DNA from: DASWIG01 sp965371445 | GTDB lineage: Bacteria; Acidobacteriota; Thermoanaerobaculia; Multivoradales; J023 | Length of the DNA: 63,552 nt | Direction: 5' to 3' | Assembly: GCA_965371445.1 (NCBI GenBank) | Contig: CBDUYN010000038.1 | Coordinates: forward strand, 1-63,552 | Part shown: positions 54,522 through 63,552 of the stretch, one piece after another | Position numbering within the stretch: the stretch's first letter is position 1 | Layout of the letters: each line of letters begins with the position of its first letter | Made by a program: the position numbers and the translations under genes | The notes under the pieces: model-generated | Told to the model about the DNA's origin: nothing | Database searches by the model: none | Seen by the model: the letters and a program-made list of their open reading frames with translations, nothing else

Positions 54522-56510
54522 ATGGAAACCGTCTCGCCCGAGGTCCACCGCAGCGCCTGTCCCCTCGACTGCCCCGACGCCTGTAGCCTCGCCGTCACCG
54601 TCGACGGCGGACGGGTGACCAAAGTCGAGGGCACCCGCTTGAACCCGCTGACGGCCGGCTTCATCTGCTCGAAGGTCAGGCGCTTCGACCGTCATCTCTA
54701 CGGTCCCGAGCGGCTTCTGCGTCCCGCCGTGCGCCAGGGACCGCCGGGGAGCGGCGATTTTCGGGACGTCTCCTGGGACGAGGCCTTGGACCTCGTCGCC
54801 GAGCGTCTGCGCTCGACGGCGGAGCGCCACGGCGGAGAGGCGATCCTCCCCTTCTCCTACGGCGGCTCGAACGGCAGCATCTCGCAAGACACGACCGACG
54901 CTCGGCTCTTCTACAGGCTCAAAGCGTCGCGCCTCGCCCGGACGGTCTGCGCCGCGCCGACCGGACGGGCCGCCGAGGGGCTCTACGGCAAGATGCCGGG
55001 CGTCGGCTTCGCCGACTACGTCCATGCCGAGCTCGTCGTGCTCTGGGGAGTCAACCCCTCGGCGTCGGGGATCCACCTGGTACCGATCGTCCAGGAGGCA
55101 CAGCGGCGCGGCGCGAAGCTCGTCGTCGTCGATCCGAGACGAACGCCGCTCGCCAAGAAAGCGGACCTCCATCTCGCCCTGCGTCCCGGTACCGACCTGC
55201 CGGTGGCGCTCGCCGTGATTCGCTCCTTGTTCGCCGAAGAGTGGGCGGACCTGAGCTTCCTGCGCGAGCACACGACGGGCTGGGAGGAGCTGCGGCGACG
55301 TGCCGAGCCCTGGACGACGGAGCGGGCGGCGGAGGTGGCGGGCCTCGAGGCCGCGGACATCGAGCGCTTCGCCCGCCTCTACGCCGGCTCAACACCGGCG
55401 GTCGTGCGCTGCGGCTGGGGCCTGGAGCGCAACCGCAACGGCGGCTCCGCGGTGGCCGCGGTCCTGGCTCTTCCCGCGGTGACGGGCAAATTCGGTGTCC
55501 GGGGCGGTGGCTACACCCTGTCCAACGCCGCCGCCTGGACGTTGCGCGACGCCGTCGGCGAGGAGGAGCCCTCGACCCGCCTCGTCAACATGAACCTGCT
55601 GGGTGACGTGCTCCACGAGGCGGAGCCTCCCGTCAAGCTCCTCTTCGTCTACAACGCGAACCCCCTCGCTACGATCCCCGACCAGGAAAAGGTCCGTGCC
55701 GGCCTTTCCCGGGACGACCTTTTCGTCGTCACGTTCGAGCAGGTGTTGACCGACACCGCCCGCTACTCGGACGTCGTGCTGCCGGCGACGACCTTTCTGG
55801 AACGTCGCGAGCTGCGCAAAGGCTACGGCGCCATGGTGCTCCAGGACGCGCCGCCGGTCATCGACCCGGTGGGGGAGGCGCGCTCGAACCACGAGGTCTT
55901 CGCCGACCTGCTGCACCGGCTCGGCCTGGCGCGTCCCGGCGAGCCGGAGACCGCCGAGGAGCTCCTCGCGGCGCTCGTCGACGACGAGACCCGCGAACGG
56001 CTGGATCGAGACGGCATCGCCTTCGCTTTCGAGGACGGCCCCGTCCAGATGGTCGACGTGCGTCCACGAACCGCCGACGGCAAGGTCCGTCTCGTCCCCG
56101 AGGCGCTCGACCAGGAAGCCCCCGGCGGTCTCTACTCGTTCCGTGAAGACCCGGCGACCGAGCGTCATCCGCTGGCGTTGATCTCGCCGGCCAGCTCGCG
56201 GACGGTGAGCTCGAGCTTCGGTCAGCTCTACCGCGACACCGTGGCTCTCCTGATCCACCCCGAAGACGCCGCGACGCGCCGGGTCTCGACGGGCGACGAG
56301 GTCCGGGTCACAAACGACCTCGGCGAGGTCCGTTGTCCGGCGCGGGTGTCGCGCGACGTGCGGCCCGGGGTCCTCCATCTGCCCAAGGGCCTCTGGAGCC
56401 ACCACACTCTAAACGGTGCGACGTCGAACGCCCTCTGCCCCTCGGCGTTGACCGACATCGCCGGCGGCGCGACGTTCAACGACGCGCGGGTCGAAGTGGC
56501 CAAGGTCTGA
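54522..56510 (+). CDS. Molybdopterin oxidoreductase, cytoplasmic, formate-dehydrogenase-like
   Basis: 662 aa from ATG 54522, 7 nt after the kinase. A [4Fe-4S] motif starts it (CPLDCPDACSL, C-x3-C-x3-C, with the fourth Cys in GFICSK). Then come the DMSO-reductase domains ending in 'VLHLPKGLWSHHTLNGATSNAL'. No Tat signal and no partner Fe-S or membrane subunit is adjacent. It belongs to the broad assimilatory/polysulfide/formate-type group. The substrate cannot be read from sequence. Confidence 0.78.
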   Translation: METVSPEVHRSACPLDCPDACSLAVTVDGGRVTKVEGTRLNPLTAGFICSKVRRFDRHLYGPERLLRPAVRQGPPGSGDFRDVSWDEALDLVAERLRSTAERHGGEAILPFSYGGSNGSISQDTTDARLFYRLKASRLARTVCAAPTGRAAEGLYGKMPGVGFADYVHAELVVLWGVNPSASGIHLVPIVQEAQRRGAKLVVVDPRRTPLAKKADLHLALRPGTDLPVALAVIRSLFAEEWADLSFLREHTTGWEELRRRAEPWTTERAAEVAGLEAADIERFARLYAGSTPAVVRCGWGLERNRNGGSAVAAVLALPAVTGKFGVRGGGYTLSNAAAWTLRDAVGEEEPSTRLVNMNLLGDVLHEAEPPVKLLFVYNANPLATIPDQEKVRAGLSRDDLFVVTFEQVLTDTARYSDVVLPATTFLERRELRKGYGAMVLQDAPPVIDPVGEARSNHEVFADLLHRLGLARPGEPETAEELLAALVDDETRERLDRDGIAFAFEDGPVQMVDVRPRTADGKVRLVPEALDQEAPGGLYSFREDPATERHPLALISPASSRTVSSSFGQLYRDTVALLIHPEDAATRRVSTGDEVRVTNDLGEVRCPARVSRDVRPGVLHLPKGLWSHHTLNGATSNALCPSALTDIAGGATFNDARVEVAKV

Positions 56511-56521
56511 GGCCGAGAACG

Positions 56522-57013
56522 ATGGAGCTGCGAAGGAACCTCCCTTACTGGGCGCTCGTCGGCGCTTCGTTCCTGTGGATCGCCCTGGTCCTCGCGGCGC
56601 CCTGGGCGCGAAGCCAGGGCTGGAGCGCCGCGGGGCTCTTCTACGCCTTCTTCGCCCCGGTCTGCCACCAGATCCCGGGGCGTAGCTACTACTGCTTCGC
56701 GGCGCCGTTGGGTGTCTGTCACCGCTGCTTCGGCCTCTATCTGGGTTTCACCGTGGGGCTACTCGTGTTACCGTATCTCCATAGGCTACGGGAGCGACTG
56801 CTGGAGAAGCCGCGAGAGATCCTGGTGTGGTTTGCGCCGATGGTGATCGACGTCCTGCTCCAGGGGCACAACGTGGCGACGAGCCGCTTCATGACCGGGT
56901 TCTTGGCGGCTTTTCCGGTAGGACTCTTCGTATGGGCTGCGGCGGCGCAGCTCTACCGACGCAACAACCACTCAATGCAGAGGGCAGACCATGAATGGAG
57001 CCAGTCCCAGTAA
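56522..57013 (+). CDS. DUF2085 membrane protein
   Basis: 163 aa, four membrane helices. The signature 'FFAPVCHQIPGRSYYCFAAPLGVCHRCFGLYLGF' (two Cys-His pairs) is diagnostic of DUF2085, whose function is unknown; the CH/CHxC residues may bind a metal. It overlaps the next gene by 23 bp. Confidence 0.8.
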   Translation: MELRRNLPYWALVGASFLWIALVLAAPWARSQGWSAAGLFYAFFAPVCHQIPGRSYYCFAAPLGVCHRCFGLYLGFTVGLLVLPYLHRLRERLLEKPREILVWFAPMVIDVLLQGHNVATSRFMTGFLAAFPVGLFVWAAAAQLYRRNNHSMQRADHEWSQSQ

Positions 57014-57485
57014 GCTACAACCCGCCCTGATCGGTGGCGTGGCGCTTGGCGTCGCCTCGGCGATCCCGTTTCTCAACTGTCTCAACTGCGCCTGTTGCGC
57101 GCTCGCGATCGGTGGCGGCTTCCTCGCCTCCGCGCTCTATTTCAAGGACGCGGTGCCTGCGCCGCAGCCGCCCTACGGCGACGGTGCCGTCCTCGGTGCC
57201 ATGGCGGGGGTCATCGGCGCGTTTACGGCCTCCATCGTCTCGATCCCCTTCCAGCTCCTGAGCTCCAGCCTCGGCTTCCAGCCCGACATCAGCCAGATCG
57301 AAGAGGCGCTCGGCGACCAGGAGATTCCACCGATCGTCCAGCAGTTCATGGAAGCCATGTTCTCCGGCGGGTTTGCCATCGGTGCCATCTTGATCGGCCT
57401 GGTGTTCAACCTGGTCCTCTTCACGATCTTCGCCATGATCGGCGCCATCATCGGTGTCGCCGTCTTCAACAAGAAGGGCGCTTAG
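56991..57485 (+). CDS. Small membrane protein, unknown
   Basis: 164 aa, ATG 56991 inside the end of the DUF2085 gene. Four hydrophobic helices; 'FLNCLNCACCALAIGGGFLAS' has four clustered cysteines near the first helix, and a short amphipathic segment (SQIEEALGDQEIPPIVQQFMEAMF) lies between helices 2 and 3. This Cys-rich motif recurs in uncharacterised acidobacterial and proteobacterial membrane proteins. No function can be assigned. Confidence 0.7.
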   Translation: MNGASPSKLQPALIGGVALGVASAIPFLNCLNCACCALAIGGGFLASALYFKDAVPAPQPPYGDGAVLGAMAGVIGAFTASIVSIPFQLLSSSLGFQPDISQIEEALGDQEIPPIVQQFMEAMFSGGFAIGAILIGLVFNLVLFTIFAMIGAIIGVAVFNKKGA

Positions 57486-57773
57486 GGCCAGGGCCAGTCA
57501 CGGAGGCGCGGGTGCCGCTGCGGTGAGCCGACGCAGCCGGCGCCCTGCCTCGTGGCGATCGCGTTTCGGACCAGGATGGAGGTGGCCGAGGCTTCGAGCC
57601 CAGGATTTACACAACGGAGGTGACTTCTTACACTCCGGTGACATAGCCTTCCGCCGAGTGGCGTAGATTGTCCGGGACGGATCCGGCCGCCGGATCCACC
57701 CGCCGGATCCACCCCCTTCACCACCTCGGCCGCCGGCCTTTCCGCCGGAAGGCCCCGAACCCCGGAGCCGAAC
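57486..57773. other. Intergenic region with inverted repeats
   Basis: It contains GATCCGG-CCG-CCGGATC (about 57679-57695), a following partial copy (CCGGATCCACCC), and near 57735-57756 the near-palindrome GGCCTTTCCGCCGGAAGGCC. These could be a terminator for the upstream genes or repeat elements; no T-run is present. No gene is supported. Confidence 0.5.
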
Positions 57774-58784
57774 GTGAACGACACCTCTACCGCGTTCTGG
57801 AATCGTACCCTCGCCCCCTACAAGAAGTCGGACACGAAGACCGCTGTCGTTCAGCTTCTCAACACGGGGGTCCCTTTGGCCCTCCTCTGGTACCTGATGC
57901 TTCGCAGCCTGGAGACGAGCTACGCGTTGACACTTCTCCTCGCGGTGCCGGCCGCCGGCCTCCTGATACGGCTTTTCATCATCCAGCACGACTGCGGCCA
58001 CGGATCTTTCCTGGCTTCGCAACGACTCAACAACGCGGTCGGCTTCCTCCTCGGCGTCGTCACCCTGACGCCTTATCGGTACTGGCGGCGGAGCCATGCC
58101 ATCCACCACGCCACCTCCGGCAACCTCGACCGGCGTGAGTTCGGCGAGGTCGAGACCTGGACGGTGCGCGAATACCTCGCGAAGCCCCTCTGGCGGCGAT
58201 TGACCTACCGCGTCTACCGAAATCCATTCGTGCTGCTGGTCCTGGGTCCCTTCTACCAGTTCGTCCTGAAGCACCGCCTGCCGTTCGACGCTCCGCGGAC
58301 CTGGAAGCGCGAGTGGCTCGACGTGGTGTGGACCAACCTGGCGATCGCCGCCGTCGTCGTCGCGGCCTGGCAAACGATCGGTCTGAAGAGCTTCCTGCTG
58401 GTCCAGGCACCGATCACGCTCATCGGTGGGACGATCGGCATCTGGCTCTTCTACGTCCAACACCAGTTCGAGGACACCTACTGGGAGCGGCAGCAGGACT
58501 GGGACTACAAGCTCGCGTGCCTTCAGGGAAGCTCCTACTACGACCTGCCGGCCTGGCTCCACTGGTTCACCGGCAACATCGGCTACCACCACGTCCACCA
58601 CCTGGCGAGCCAGATCCCCAACTACCGGCTGCGGCAGTGTTTTGCCGAGGTCCCCGAGCTTCATCACGTGACCCGCTTGAAGCTCTGGGAGAGCTTCCGC
58701 TGCCTGGGGATGAAGCTCTGGGACGAGGACACGCGCGAGCTGGTGGGCTTCTCGCACTTGAAGACGCTGCGCTCCGAAGCGTAG
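57774..58784 (+). CDS. Membrane fatty acid desaturase, DesA/delta-12 type
   Basis: 336 aa. Three histidine boxes bind the di-iron centre: HDCGHGS (about residue 74), HAIHH (about 110) and HHVHH (about 275), between four membrane helices. The length is normal. It introduces a double bond into membrane acyl chains using oxygen, so the organism meets O2 at least at times. Its GTG-containing leader has a SD-like GGAG 9 nt before ATG. Confidence 0.85.
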   Translation: MNDTSTAFWNRTLAPYKKSDTKTAVVQLLNTGVPLALLWYLMLRSLETSYALTLLLAVPAAGLLIRLFIIQHDCGHGSFLASQRLNNAVGFLLGVVTLTPYRYWRRSHAIHHATSGNLDRREFGEVETWTVREYLAKPLWRRLTYRVYRNPFVLLVLGPFYQFVLKHRLPFDAPRTWKREWLDVVWTNLAIAAVVVAAWQTIGLKSFLLVQAPITLIGGTIGIWLFYVQHQFEDTYWERQQDWDYKLACLQGSSYYDLPAWLHWFTGNIGYHHVHHLASQIPNYRLRQCFAEVPELHHVTRLKLWESFRCLGMKLWDEDTRELVGFSHLKTLRSEA

Positions 58785-58925
58785 GGCTGATCGGATCCCG
58801 GGCAGGCGGCTTCCGGCGTCCTCCCCGCCGGACGCGGTGTCCCTCGTGCAAGACGCGCGGCCAGGGCGAGGCCGCGAGCGGGTCGGCTTCGAAGCTGGCC
58901 CCGATCTTGCTATCCTGGTTTGGCG

Positions 58926-61445
58926 ATGAACGCCAGGCCCCTCTCCGTCCTCTTGGCCGTCGTGCTCTGGACCGGCGCCTTTCCTCTTCCCGCCGAAGCG
59001 GACGCCGAGGAATCCTCCCTCCGGGCGGTGGAAGAGCTTCCACCCCGCTTTCGTGAATGGCTGGAACGGGTCGAGATCCTGATCACCGAGGAGGAGAAGG
59101 CCTACTTCCTGACCCTCGACGAGGACTTTCGCCGGAGCTCTTTCGTCGCGGCTTTCTGGAGAGAGCGCGACCCCTTCCCCGACACTCCGGCCTTCAACGA
59201 GCTCAAGGTCCACTGGGACGAGCGCTCCGCCGAGGCCCGCTCACGCTGGGGCACCCTCGAAGACGAGCGGTCCCGCTTCTTCATGCTCCACGGCGAGCCG
59301 CTGAGCCGTTGCCTCCACCGGACCCGGGAGTACGAGATCTGGACCTATTACGAGGGCTCCAAAGACGCCAAGATGATCGACCCGAGCCTGCTCTTTCCGG
59401 TGCTTTTCTACGCCCGGACGCGTTCGTCTCCCTACGAGCGCTGGCATGTCGGCAAGCTCTTCACCCCGGTGGTGCGTCGGACCCCGGCGAAGGTGCCGAT
59501 GTACGAGATGTGCGGCGGCAGCCGCCAGCCCGGCACCTTTCAGAGCGGGGTGCGGGGGGAAGGGGAGCCTCGGACCGACGAGTCGCTCGAGATCCCGAAG
59601 CCTTCGAAGGAGTGGGTGGCGGCCTTTGCCGCCGACACCACCGACGTCGAGGCAGACGCCATGAGGTTGCCCGCCGACCTCGTCCTCGACTACCCCGGAC
59701 GCCACCAGCAGCGCACCGTCGTCCAGGGGATCGTCTCTTTTGCCCCCGAGGAGGTCGTCGCCATGAGCAGCGAGTCCGGGGAGCTTTATCACCAGTTCCT
59801 GCTGATCGGCGAGGTGGTGCGCGGCGACCAGCTCTTCGAGTCGTTTCGCTATCGCTTCGAGCTGCCCTCTTCGTCGTCGTCCGAGCGGCTGGCCCTGGTG
59901 TTTCAGCGCTACCTGCGCCCGGGCGACTTCCGGCTGCTGCTCAAGGTCGAGGATCTCTTCGGCCGGCGCTTCGCCCGCATGGACCGGCGGATCGAGGTCC
60001 CGCACATGGCCGAAGAAGCGCCGCCGGAGGTTCCGCGGCCCCGGCTCGCGGACTCGGTGCTTTTCCGTTTCCTCGACGAGGCCAACCAGGCGACGGCGCG
60101 CGGCGAACGAGCGCTGCGGCTCCTGCCGCCGCCCGGCGTCGTCCACACGGGGCTCGTGCGCTTCCAGGCGCTGGCGGTCGGCGAGTACGACCGGGTGGAG
60201 TTCTCGATCGACGACCAGACGATCCTCGCCAAGCACCGGCCGCCCTACAGCGTCGAGCTCGATTTGGGGGAGATCCCCGAGGCGCATCGCCTGCGCGTCG
60301 ACGGTTTCGACGCCGAGGGCTTGCGCCTCGCGACCGACGAGATCCTCGTCAACCCCGGGGGGCAGAGGTTCCGTGTCCATCTCTCGGAGCCCCGCTCGGA
60401 CCGTACCTACCGCCAGAGCCTGCGGGCCGCGGTGCAGGTGGCCGTGCCCGACGGTGACGAGCTCGAGCGGATCGAGCTTTTCTTGAACGAGATGCGCGTC
60501 GCGACCCTCTATCAGCCGCCCTACGTCCAGCCGATCCAGCTGCCCGACGCTTCGACCGCCTACCTGCGGGCCGTCGCCTACCTGACCGACGGCAACTCGA
60601 CCGAGGACATCGTCTTCGTCAACGCGCCCGGCGAGGTCGACGAGGTGAGCGTCCATTTCGTCGAGCTTTTCGCCACGGTCTACGACCGGAAGGGTCAACC
60701 CGTGCGGGGGCTTGAGGCAAGCCACTTCAAGGTCCTGGAAGACGGCGAGCCGCAGGAGGCGCGGCGTTTCGAGTGGGTCGAAAACCTCCCGCTCCACGTG
60801 GCGCTCATGATCGACACGTCGGCGTCGATGGAGGAAAGCCTCGAAACGGTGAGCGAGGCGGCGCTCGCTTTTGTCGAGGACGTCGTGAAGCCCCGCGACC
60901 GGGTGACGCTCATCCCCTTCAACCACCTGCCCCACGTCGCGGCGCGTTTCACCTCCGACACCGAGGTCTTGGCGCGTGAGCTCGAGGCGCTCAGGGCCAA
61001 CGGCTCGACGTCGATCTACGACAGCCTGATCTTCGCGCTCTACTACTTCAACGGCGTCAAGGGGCAGAAGGCGTTGCTGCTCCTCTCCGACGGCGAGGAC
61101 GAGTCGAGCCGCTTCGACTTCGACGCCGCCATGGAGCTGGCGCGCCGCGCCGGGGTCACGGTCTACACGATCGGCTTGACGGAAGCGGTGGAGAACCGCG
61201 ATGCCCGCCGCGTGCTGCGCCAGTTGGCCGACGAGACCGGAGGACGGGCGTTTTTCGTCACCGAGCTGACGGAGCTGGAATCGATCTACGCCTCGATCCA
61301 GGAGGAGCTCCGCTCGCAGTACCTCTTCGCCTACCAGTCGACCTCGTCGAAGGACTCCTCGGAGTTCCGGCGCATCGAGGTCGAGGTCCGTCTGCCGGAA
61401 GGCAAGAAAGCCGAGGTGCGGACGATGAGCGGCTACTACCCCTGA
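58926..61445 (+). CDS. GWxTD-domain and VWFA-related secreted protein
   Basis: 839 aa from ATG 58926. The signal peptide ends near PAEA. The N-terminal GWxTD-type region (YFLTLDEDFRRSSFVAAFWRERDPFPDTP ... RFFMLHGEP) is followed by beta-sandwich repeats and a C-terminal von Willebrand A domain with the metal-binding MIDTSASM motif (about residue 625) and 'LLLSDGEDESSRFD'. This combination is characteristic of Acidobacteriota. The function is unknown; it is probably an adhesion or envelope protein. Confidence 0.82.
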   Translation: MNARPLSVLLAVVLWTGAFPLPAEADAEESSLRAVEELPPRFREWLERVEILITEEEKAYFLTLDEDFRRSSFVAAFWRERDPFPDTPAFNELKVHWDERSAEARSRWGTLEDERSRFFMLHGEPLSRCLHRTREYEIWTYYEGSKDAKMIDPSLLFPVLFYARTRSSPYERWHVGKLFTPVVRRTPAKVPMYEMCGGSRQPGTFQSGVRGEGEPRTDESLEIPKPSKEWVAAFAADTTDVEADAMRLPADLVLDYPGRHQQRTVVQGIVSFAPEEVVAMSSESGELYHQFLLIGEVVRGDQLFESFRYRFELPSSSSSERLALVFQRYLRPGDFRLLLKVEDLFGRRFARMDRRIEVPHMAEEAPPEVPRPRLADSVLFRFLDEANQATARGERALRLLPPPGVVHTGLVRFQALAVGEYDRVEFSIDDQTILAKHRPPYSVELDLGEIPEAHRLRVDGFDAEGLRLATDEILVNPGGQRFRVHLSEPRSDRTYRQSLRAAVQVAVPDGDELERIELFLNEMRVATLYQPPYVQPIQLPDASTAYLRAVAYLTDGNSTEDIVFVNAPGEVDEVSVHFVELFATVYDRKGQPVRGLEASHFKVLEDGEPQEARRFEWVENLPLHVALMIDTSASMEESLETVSEAALAFVEDVVKPRDRVTLIPFNHLPHVAARFTSDTEVLARELEALRANGSTSIYDSLIFALYYFNGVKGQKALLLLSDGEDESSRFDFDAAMELARRAGVTVYTIGLTEAVENRDARRVLRQLADETGGRAFFVTELTELESIYASIQEELRSQYLFAYQSTSSKDSSEFRRIEVEVRLPEGKKAEVRTMSGYYP

Positions 61446-61489
61446 TCCGCCTCGCCGGCCCCTGTCCGGGCACCGAGGCGGTCGGGTGT

Positions 61490-61903
61490 CTACCCGGCCA
61501 GCTTCCAGACAAGGTGCTGTCCGGGGGCGATGGCGTCGAGGAGCTCTTCGATCTTCTCGACCGACGCTGCCGTCTTCCCTTGCTCGTAGCGGGCGTACGC
61601 GTTGCGCGACTTCTGGTGGAGGCGCTCCGCCGCCTCGCTCAGGGTGAGGCCGTGCTTTTCCCGTTGCCGGCGCAGGAGCAGCGCCACCAGGACTCTCGTG
61701 TCGTTGGCTCCGAGCTCGAACCGATCGCCCGGGCCCGCCTCGGCTTCCACCGCGAAGCCTGGGACGTCGGCCATCGTTTCGACGAGGTCCTTGATCATCG
61801 CGTAGGCCTCCTTGCGGGTCCGGCCCTGGGTCGTCGCCTCCAGGGCCGGGACCTCGATCAGGTAGAACTTGCCGTCCTTCCAGATGCGACCTTCGAACCG
61901 CAT
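61490..61903 (-). CDS. hicB: HicB-like antitoxin with C-terminal HTH
   Basis: 137 aa. A degenerate RNase-H-like HicB domain (residues 1-60; FYLIEVPALEATTQGRTRKEAYAMIKDLVETMAD) is joined to an XRE-type helix-turn-helix (about 75-137; REKHGLTLSEAAERLHQKSRNAYARYEQG). It starts 4 bp after the hicA frame ends. It should repress its own promoter through the palindrome at 62092. Confidence 0.78.
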   Translation of the reverse strand: MRFEGRIWKDGKFYLIEVPALEATTQGRTRKEAYAMIKDLVETMADVPGFAVEAEAGPGDRFELGANDTRVLVALLLRRQREKHGLTLSEAAERLHQKSRNAYARYEQGKTAASVEKIEELLDAIAPGQHLVWKLAG

Positions 61904-61907
61904 ACTC

Positions 61908-62083
61908 CTACTCCTTCACTCGTTTCAAGATGTCCTTGGCCAGTGCTCGTTGATCTCGGAATGCCGCGGGACGTACTCGCTCCGGCTTCCGTCGGTGTTG
62001 CTCCACACGTCGTGGTTCCCGCCATGGCGGGTCAGCGTCCAACCTTGGTCCCGCAGTTGCTTCTCGAGGTCTCGACGCTTCAC
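61908..62083 (-). pseudogene. hicA: HicA toxin with a late one-base deletion
   Basis: GTG 62083 opens VKRRDLEKQLRDQGWTLTRHG, with the catalytic His in 'GGNHDVWSN'. After 'PRHSEINE' the read frame gives HWPRTS-stop, while one base later the expected ending LAKDILKRVKE is present up to the stop at 61908. A single missing base (CACTGG for CACCTGG) would explain it. The last helix is lost, so the toxin may be weakened; a sequencing error is possible. Confidence 0.7.
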
Positions 62084-62091
62084 GGGAGGAT

Positions 62092-62111
62092 TGTACACGG
62101 ATCGGTGTACA
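62092..62111 (-). promoter_or_regulatory. hicAB operator overlapping the -10
   Basis: TGTACACGGATCGGTGTACA is a perfect palindrome (7-bp arms, 6-bp spacer) 8 bp before the hicA start. On the minus strand its inner edge runs into TACAAT, a good -10, so binding by HicB would block transcription directly. Confidence 0.6.
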
Positions 62112-62286
62112 GCGCCAACCACGAGGCAGACCCACGCGTCCACCGTGGCGACGAGCGCTTGGCTCTTTCCGGCGAAGGTGCTACCCTGCTTCCAACGGTG
62201 ATCAGGTCGAAGTGGAAACGGAGCCGAGGCGGGTTGTTTTTCCTAGGTGGCCAATCGTGCGTCGAGCACGGTAAGGAGGCAGAGAA

Positions 62287-63381
62287 ATGGCTGAGAAGAA
62301 ATGGTACTACCTCAAGGACGACGAACGGCAGGGGCCGACTACGTTTGCCAAGCTCCAGGACTTGGTGAGGGCCGGTGACGTCGGCTCCGACGACATGGTT
62401 TGGGAACAGAGCATGAAGGACTGGGTCGCGGCCCGCACGGTGCCCGATCTCGTACCGGAGGAGATGGCGGCGGTGCCCCCACCCCCGCCCCCTGTCGGCG
62501 GCGGCAAGCCGTTTCTGCAGAGGATCGGGGACGCCACGAGCCGCCTCGACGATGCAGCGGGCGCTACCGCGACCCTCCCCCATCTGCGCCTCGTAGAGGC
62601 CTTCGTGGGATTCTTGCGCAGGATGCTCAGCGAGAGTTTTCTCGACGCGGTCGACTGCAACGCGAGGAAGCTCGGGCATGTCGCCTTCCTGTTTGCGGCC
62701 ATCCTCTTCCTGTTGTTCTACCTGATCATCGCGATCCGGGCTAACAGCTTTCAGCTCTTCGCCTGGGCGTTTCTGACGCTCGTTTTTGGGGTGATTCTGG
62801 CACATTACATCTGCGTTCTCTTCCTCGACGCGGTGTCGGCGCAGATCAAGAAAGCGCCGAGCTCCCTGTCTTCCCAAGCCTTTCCGACGAGCTACGCTCT
62901 GCTGGGGGCCATCGGCGCGGTCGCGGCGTTGATTTTCGCTTTCATGGGCTTCGGCAGCGCCGGCGGCGGTCTCCTGCAGTTCGGCCTCGGCTTGGTCGAG
63001 TTTCTGGTGCTGCTCTACGCCGTCGGTGCCGCCTTGAACCTGAGCTCCCTAAACGTCGGCATGGGCGAGGACGTGGGGGCCGGCGAGGAGCTCATCGGGA
63101 TCCTGATGTTTCTGTTGAAGCTACCGTTACGGACCGTGGCCTTCAGCTACGGCCTGGGAATGGTCGGCGGCGTCTGCGCGGCCTTCTACTTCATCGTCAA
63201 GTCGTTCGGCGACGAGGGTCTTGCCCTGCAGGGCGCCGCGACCATGGCGACCGGCTACCTCTTCGGCGTCGCCCTGATGCCGTTCTTGGTCTACCTTTCA
63301 TTTCTCCTTTGCTATCTCATCGTCGACGTCATCCGAGCGATTCTCCTCGTCCCGGTATGCCTGAAGGAGCTCAAGCAGTAA
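62287..63381 (+). CDS. GYF_2-domain multi-pass membrane protein
   Basis: 364 aa. The N-terminal GYF_2 domain (KWYYLKDDERQGPTTFAKLQDLVRAGDVGSDDMVW) is followed by a Pro run and about seven membrane helices with no catalytic motif. Such proteins are common in Planctomycetes and Acidobacteriota and have no assigned function. AAGGAGGCAG precedes the ATG. Confidence 0.8.
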   Translation: MAEKKWYYLKDDERQGPTTFAKLQDLVRAGDVGSDDMVWEQSMKDWVAARTVPDLVPEEMAAVPPPPPPVGGGKPFLQRIGDATSRLDDAAGATATLPHLRLVEAFVGFLRRMLSESFLDAVDCNARKLGHVAFLFAAILFLLFYLIIAIRANSFQLFAWAFLTLVFGVILAHYICVLFLDAVSAQIKKAPSSLSSQAFPTSYALLGAIGAVAALIFAFMGFGSAGGGLLQFGLGLVEFLVLLYAVGAALNLSSLNVGMGEDVGAGEELIGILMFLLKLPLRTVAFSYGLGMVGGVCAAFYFIVKSFGDEGLALQGAATMATGYLFGVALMPFLVYLSFLLCYLIVDVIRAILLVPVCLKELKQ

Positions 63382-63426
63382 CCGCCTGACCGGCACCGTC
63401 TGATCAGCGGCCCGAGCGAGGAGGGC

Positions 63427-63552
63427 TCAGCTGAAGAGGCTCTCGACGTCCGCGGCCGTCAGGTCGCGGACGGCGCCGGCGCGCGACCCCCCCCCCACCG
63501 CCGGCGGCGGGGCGCGGGGCGTGGTGTGGGGGGGGGGGTTGTTCTACCCCCC
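63427..63552 (-). CDS. C-terminal end of an unidentified gene, in poor sequence
   Basis: The minus strand reads 'AGAVRDLTAADVESLFS' before a stop at 63427-63429. Upstream codons run into long C and G homopolymers from about 63490, where the sequence is unreliable. It is too short to identify. Confidence 0.4.

Noticed and set aside
63490..63552. Unusual poly-C/poly-G structure at the right end
   Set aside because: Runs of ten or more C or G at the very end look like low-quality contig-end sequence rather than a biological element.

Overview
The window is GC-rich (roughly two thirds G+C by eye) and reads like an uncultured member of the Acidobacteriota, probably near Thermoanaerobaculia. The clues are an orphan MacB/FtsX permease of the ADOP type, a GWxTD plus acidobacterial VWFA-related protein, Ser/Thr kinases fused to TolB/TPR or Pro-rich tails, and dense arrays of small c-type cytochromes. 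No rRNA, tRNA, CRISPR array or transposase gene was seen. Both ends cut genes, and the last 60 bases are low-complexity C/G runs that look like poor contig-end sequence.

Layout. 1-2635 (-): SNF2 helicase resembling DISARM DrmD, cut by the left edge. 2941-5241: a hypothetical protein and an outer-membrane porin. 5400-18517 (+): one ten-gene respiratory operon: dihaem cytochrome c, Rieske subunit and molybdenum subunit of an arsenite-oxidase-like enzyme best read as iodate reductase (IdrB, IdrA), two dihaem peroxidases (IdrP1, IdrP2), a cupredoxin, a cytochrome bd-like membrane protein and three more c-type cytochromes, the last fused to an ethylbenzene-dehydrogenase-gamma-like domain. 18643-23640: toxin-antitoxin loci, an ArsR-like regulator and a graveyard of cytochrome relics. 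23667-32197 (+): a periplasmic NXR/NAR-like type II DMSO-reductase operon (HExxH protein, catalytic subunit, small protein, Fe-S subunit, TorD chaperone, dihaem/EB_dh gamma subunit). 32202-41720: ADOP permease with a collapsed second copy, ECF sigma factor, Ser/Thr kinase, SnoaL-like protein, second ArsR-like copy and decayed toxin-antitoxin loci. 41717-48833 (+): a second bd-like/cytochrome/cupredoxin module with shuffled gene order. 48908-63552: universal stress protein, DUF2071 protein, CsgG-like protein, Ser/Thr kinase, molybdopterin oxidoreductase, membrane proteins, desaturase, VWFA protein, HicAB and a GYF-domain protein.

How it works together. Two molybdenum enzymes, two copies of a quinol-independent-looking bd-like module, and many monohaem and dihaem cytochromes suggest periplasmic electron transfer between c-type haems, copper proteins and alternative acceptors or donors (iodate; an unassigned NXR/NAR-type substrate; oxygen). 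A 16-bp palindrome, TATGAC-N4-GTCATA, occurs six times. At five sites it stands 21-22 bp before a plausible -10 element, an FNR/CRP class II layout; at the sixth the spacing is looser. The sites precede the porin, the Idr operon, the NXR-like operon, the second bd-like module, the SnoaL-like gene and the universal stress gene, which argues for one redox or anaerobic regulon. The regulator itself is not in the window.

Several families of short GC-rich palindromic repeats have been inserted in frame into coding sequence here, including the signal peptides of two cytochromes.
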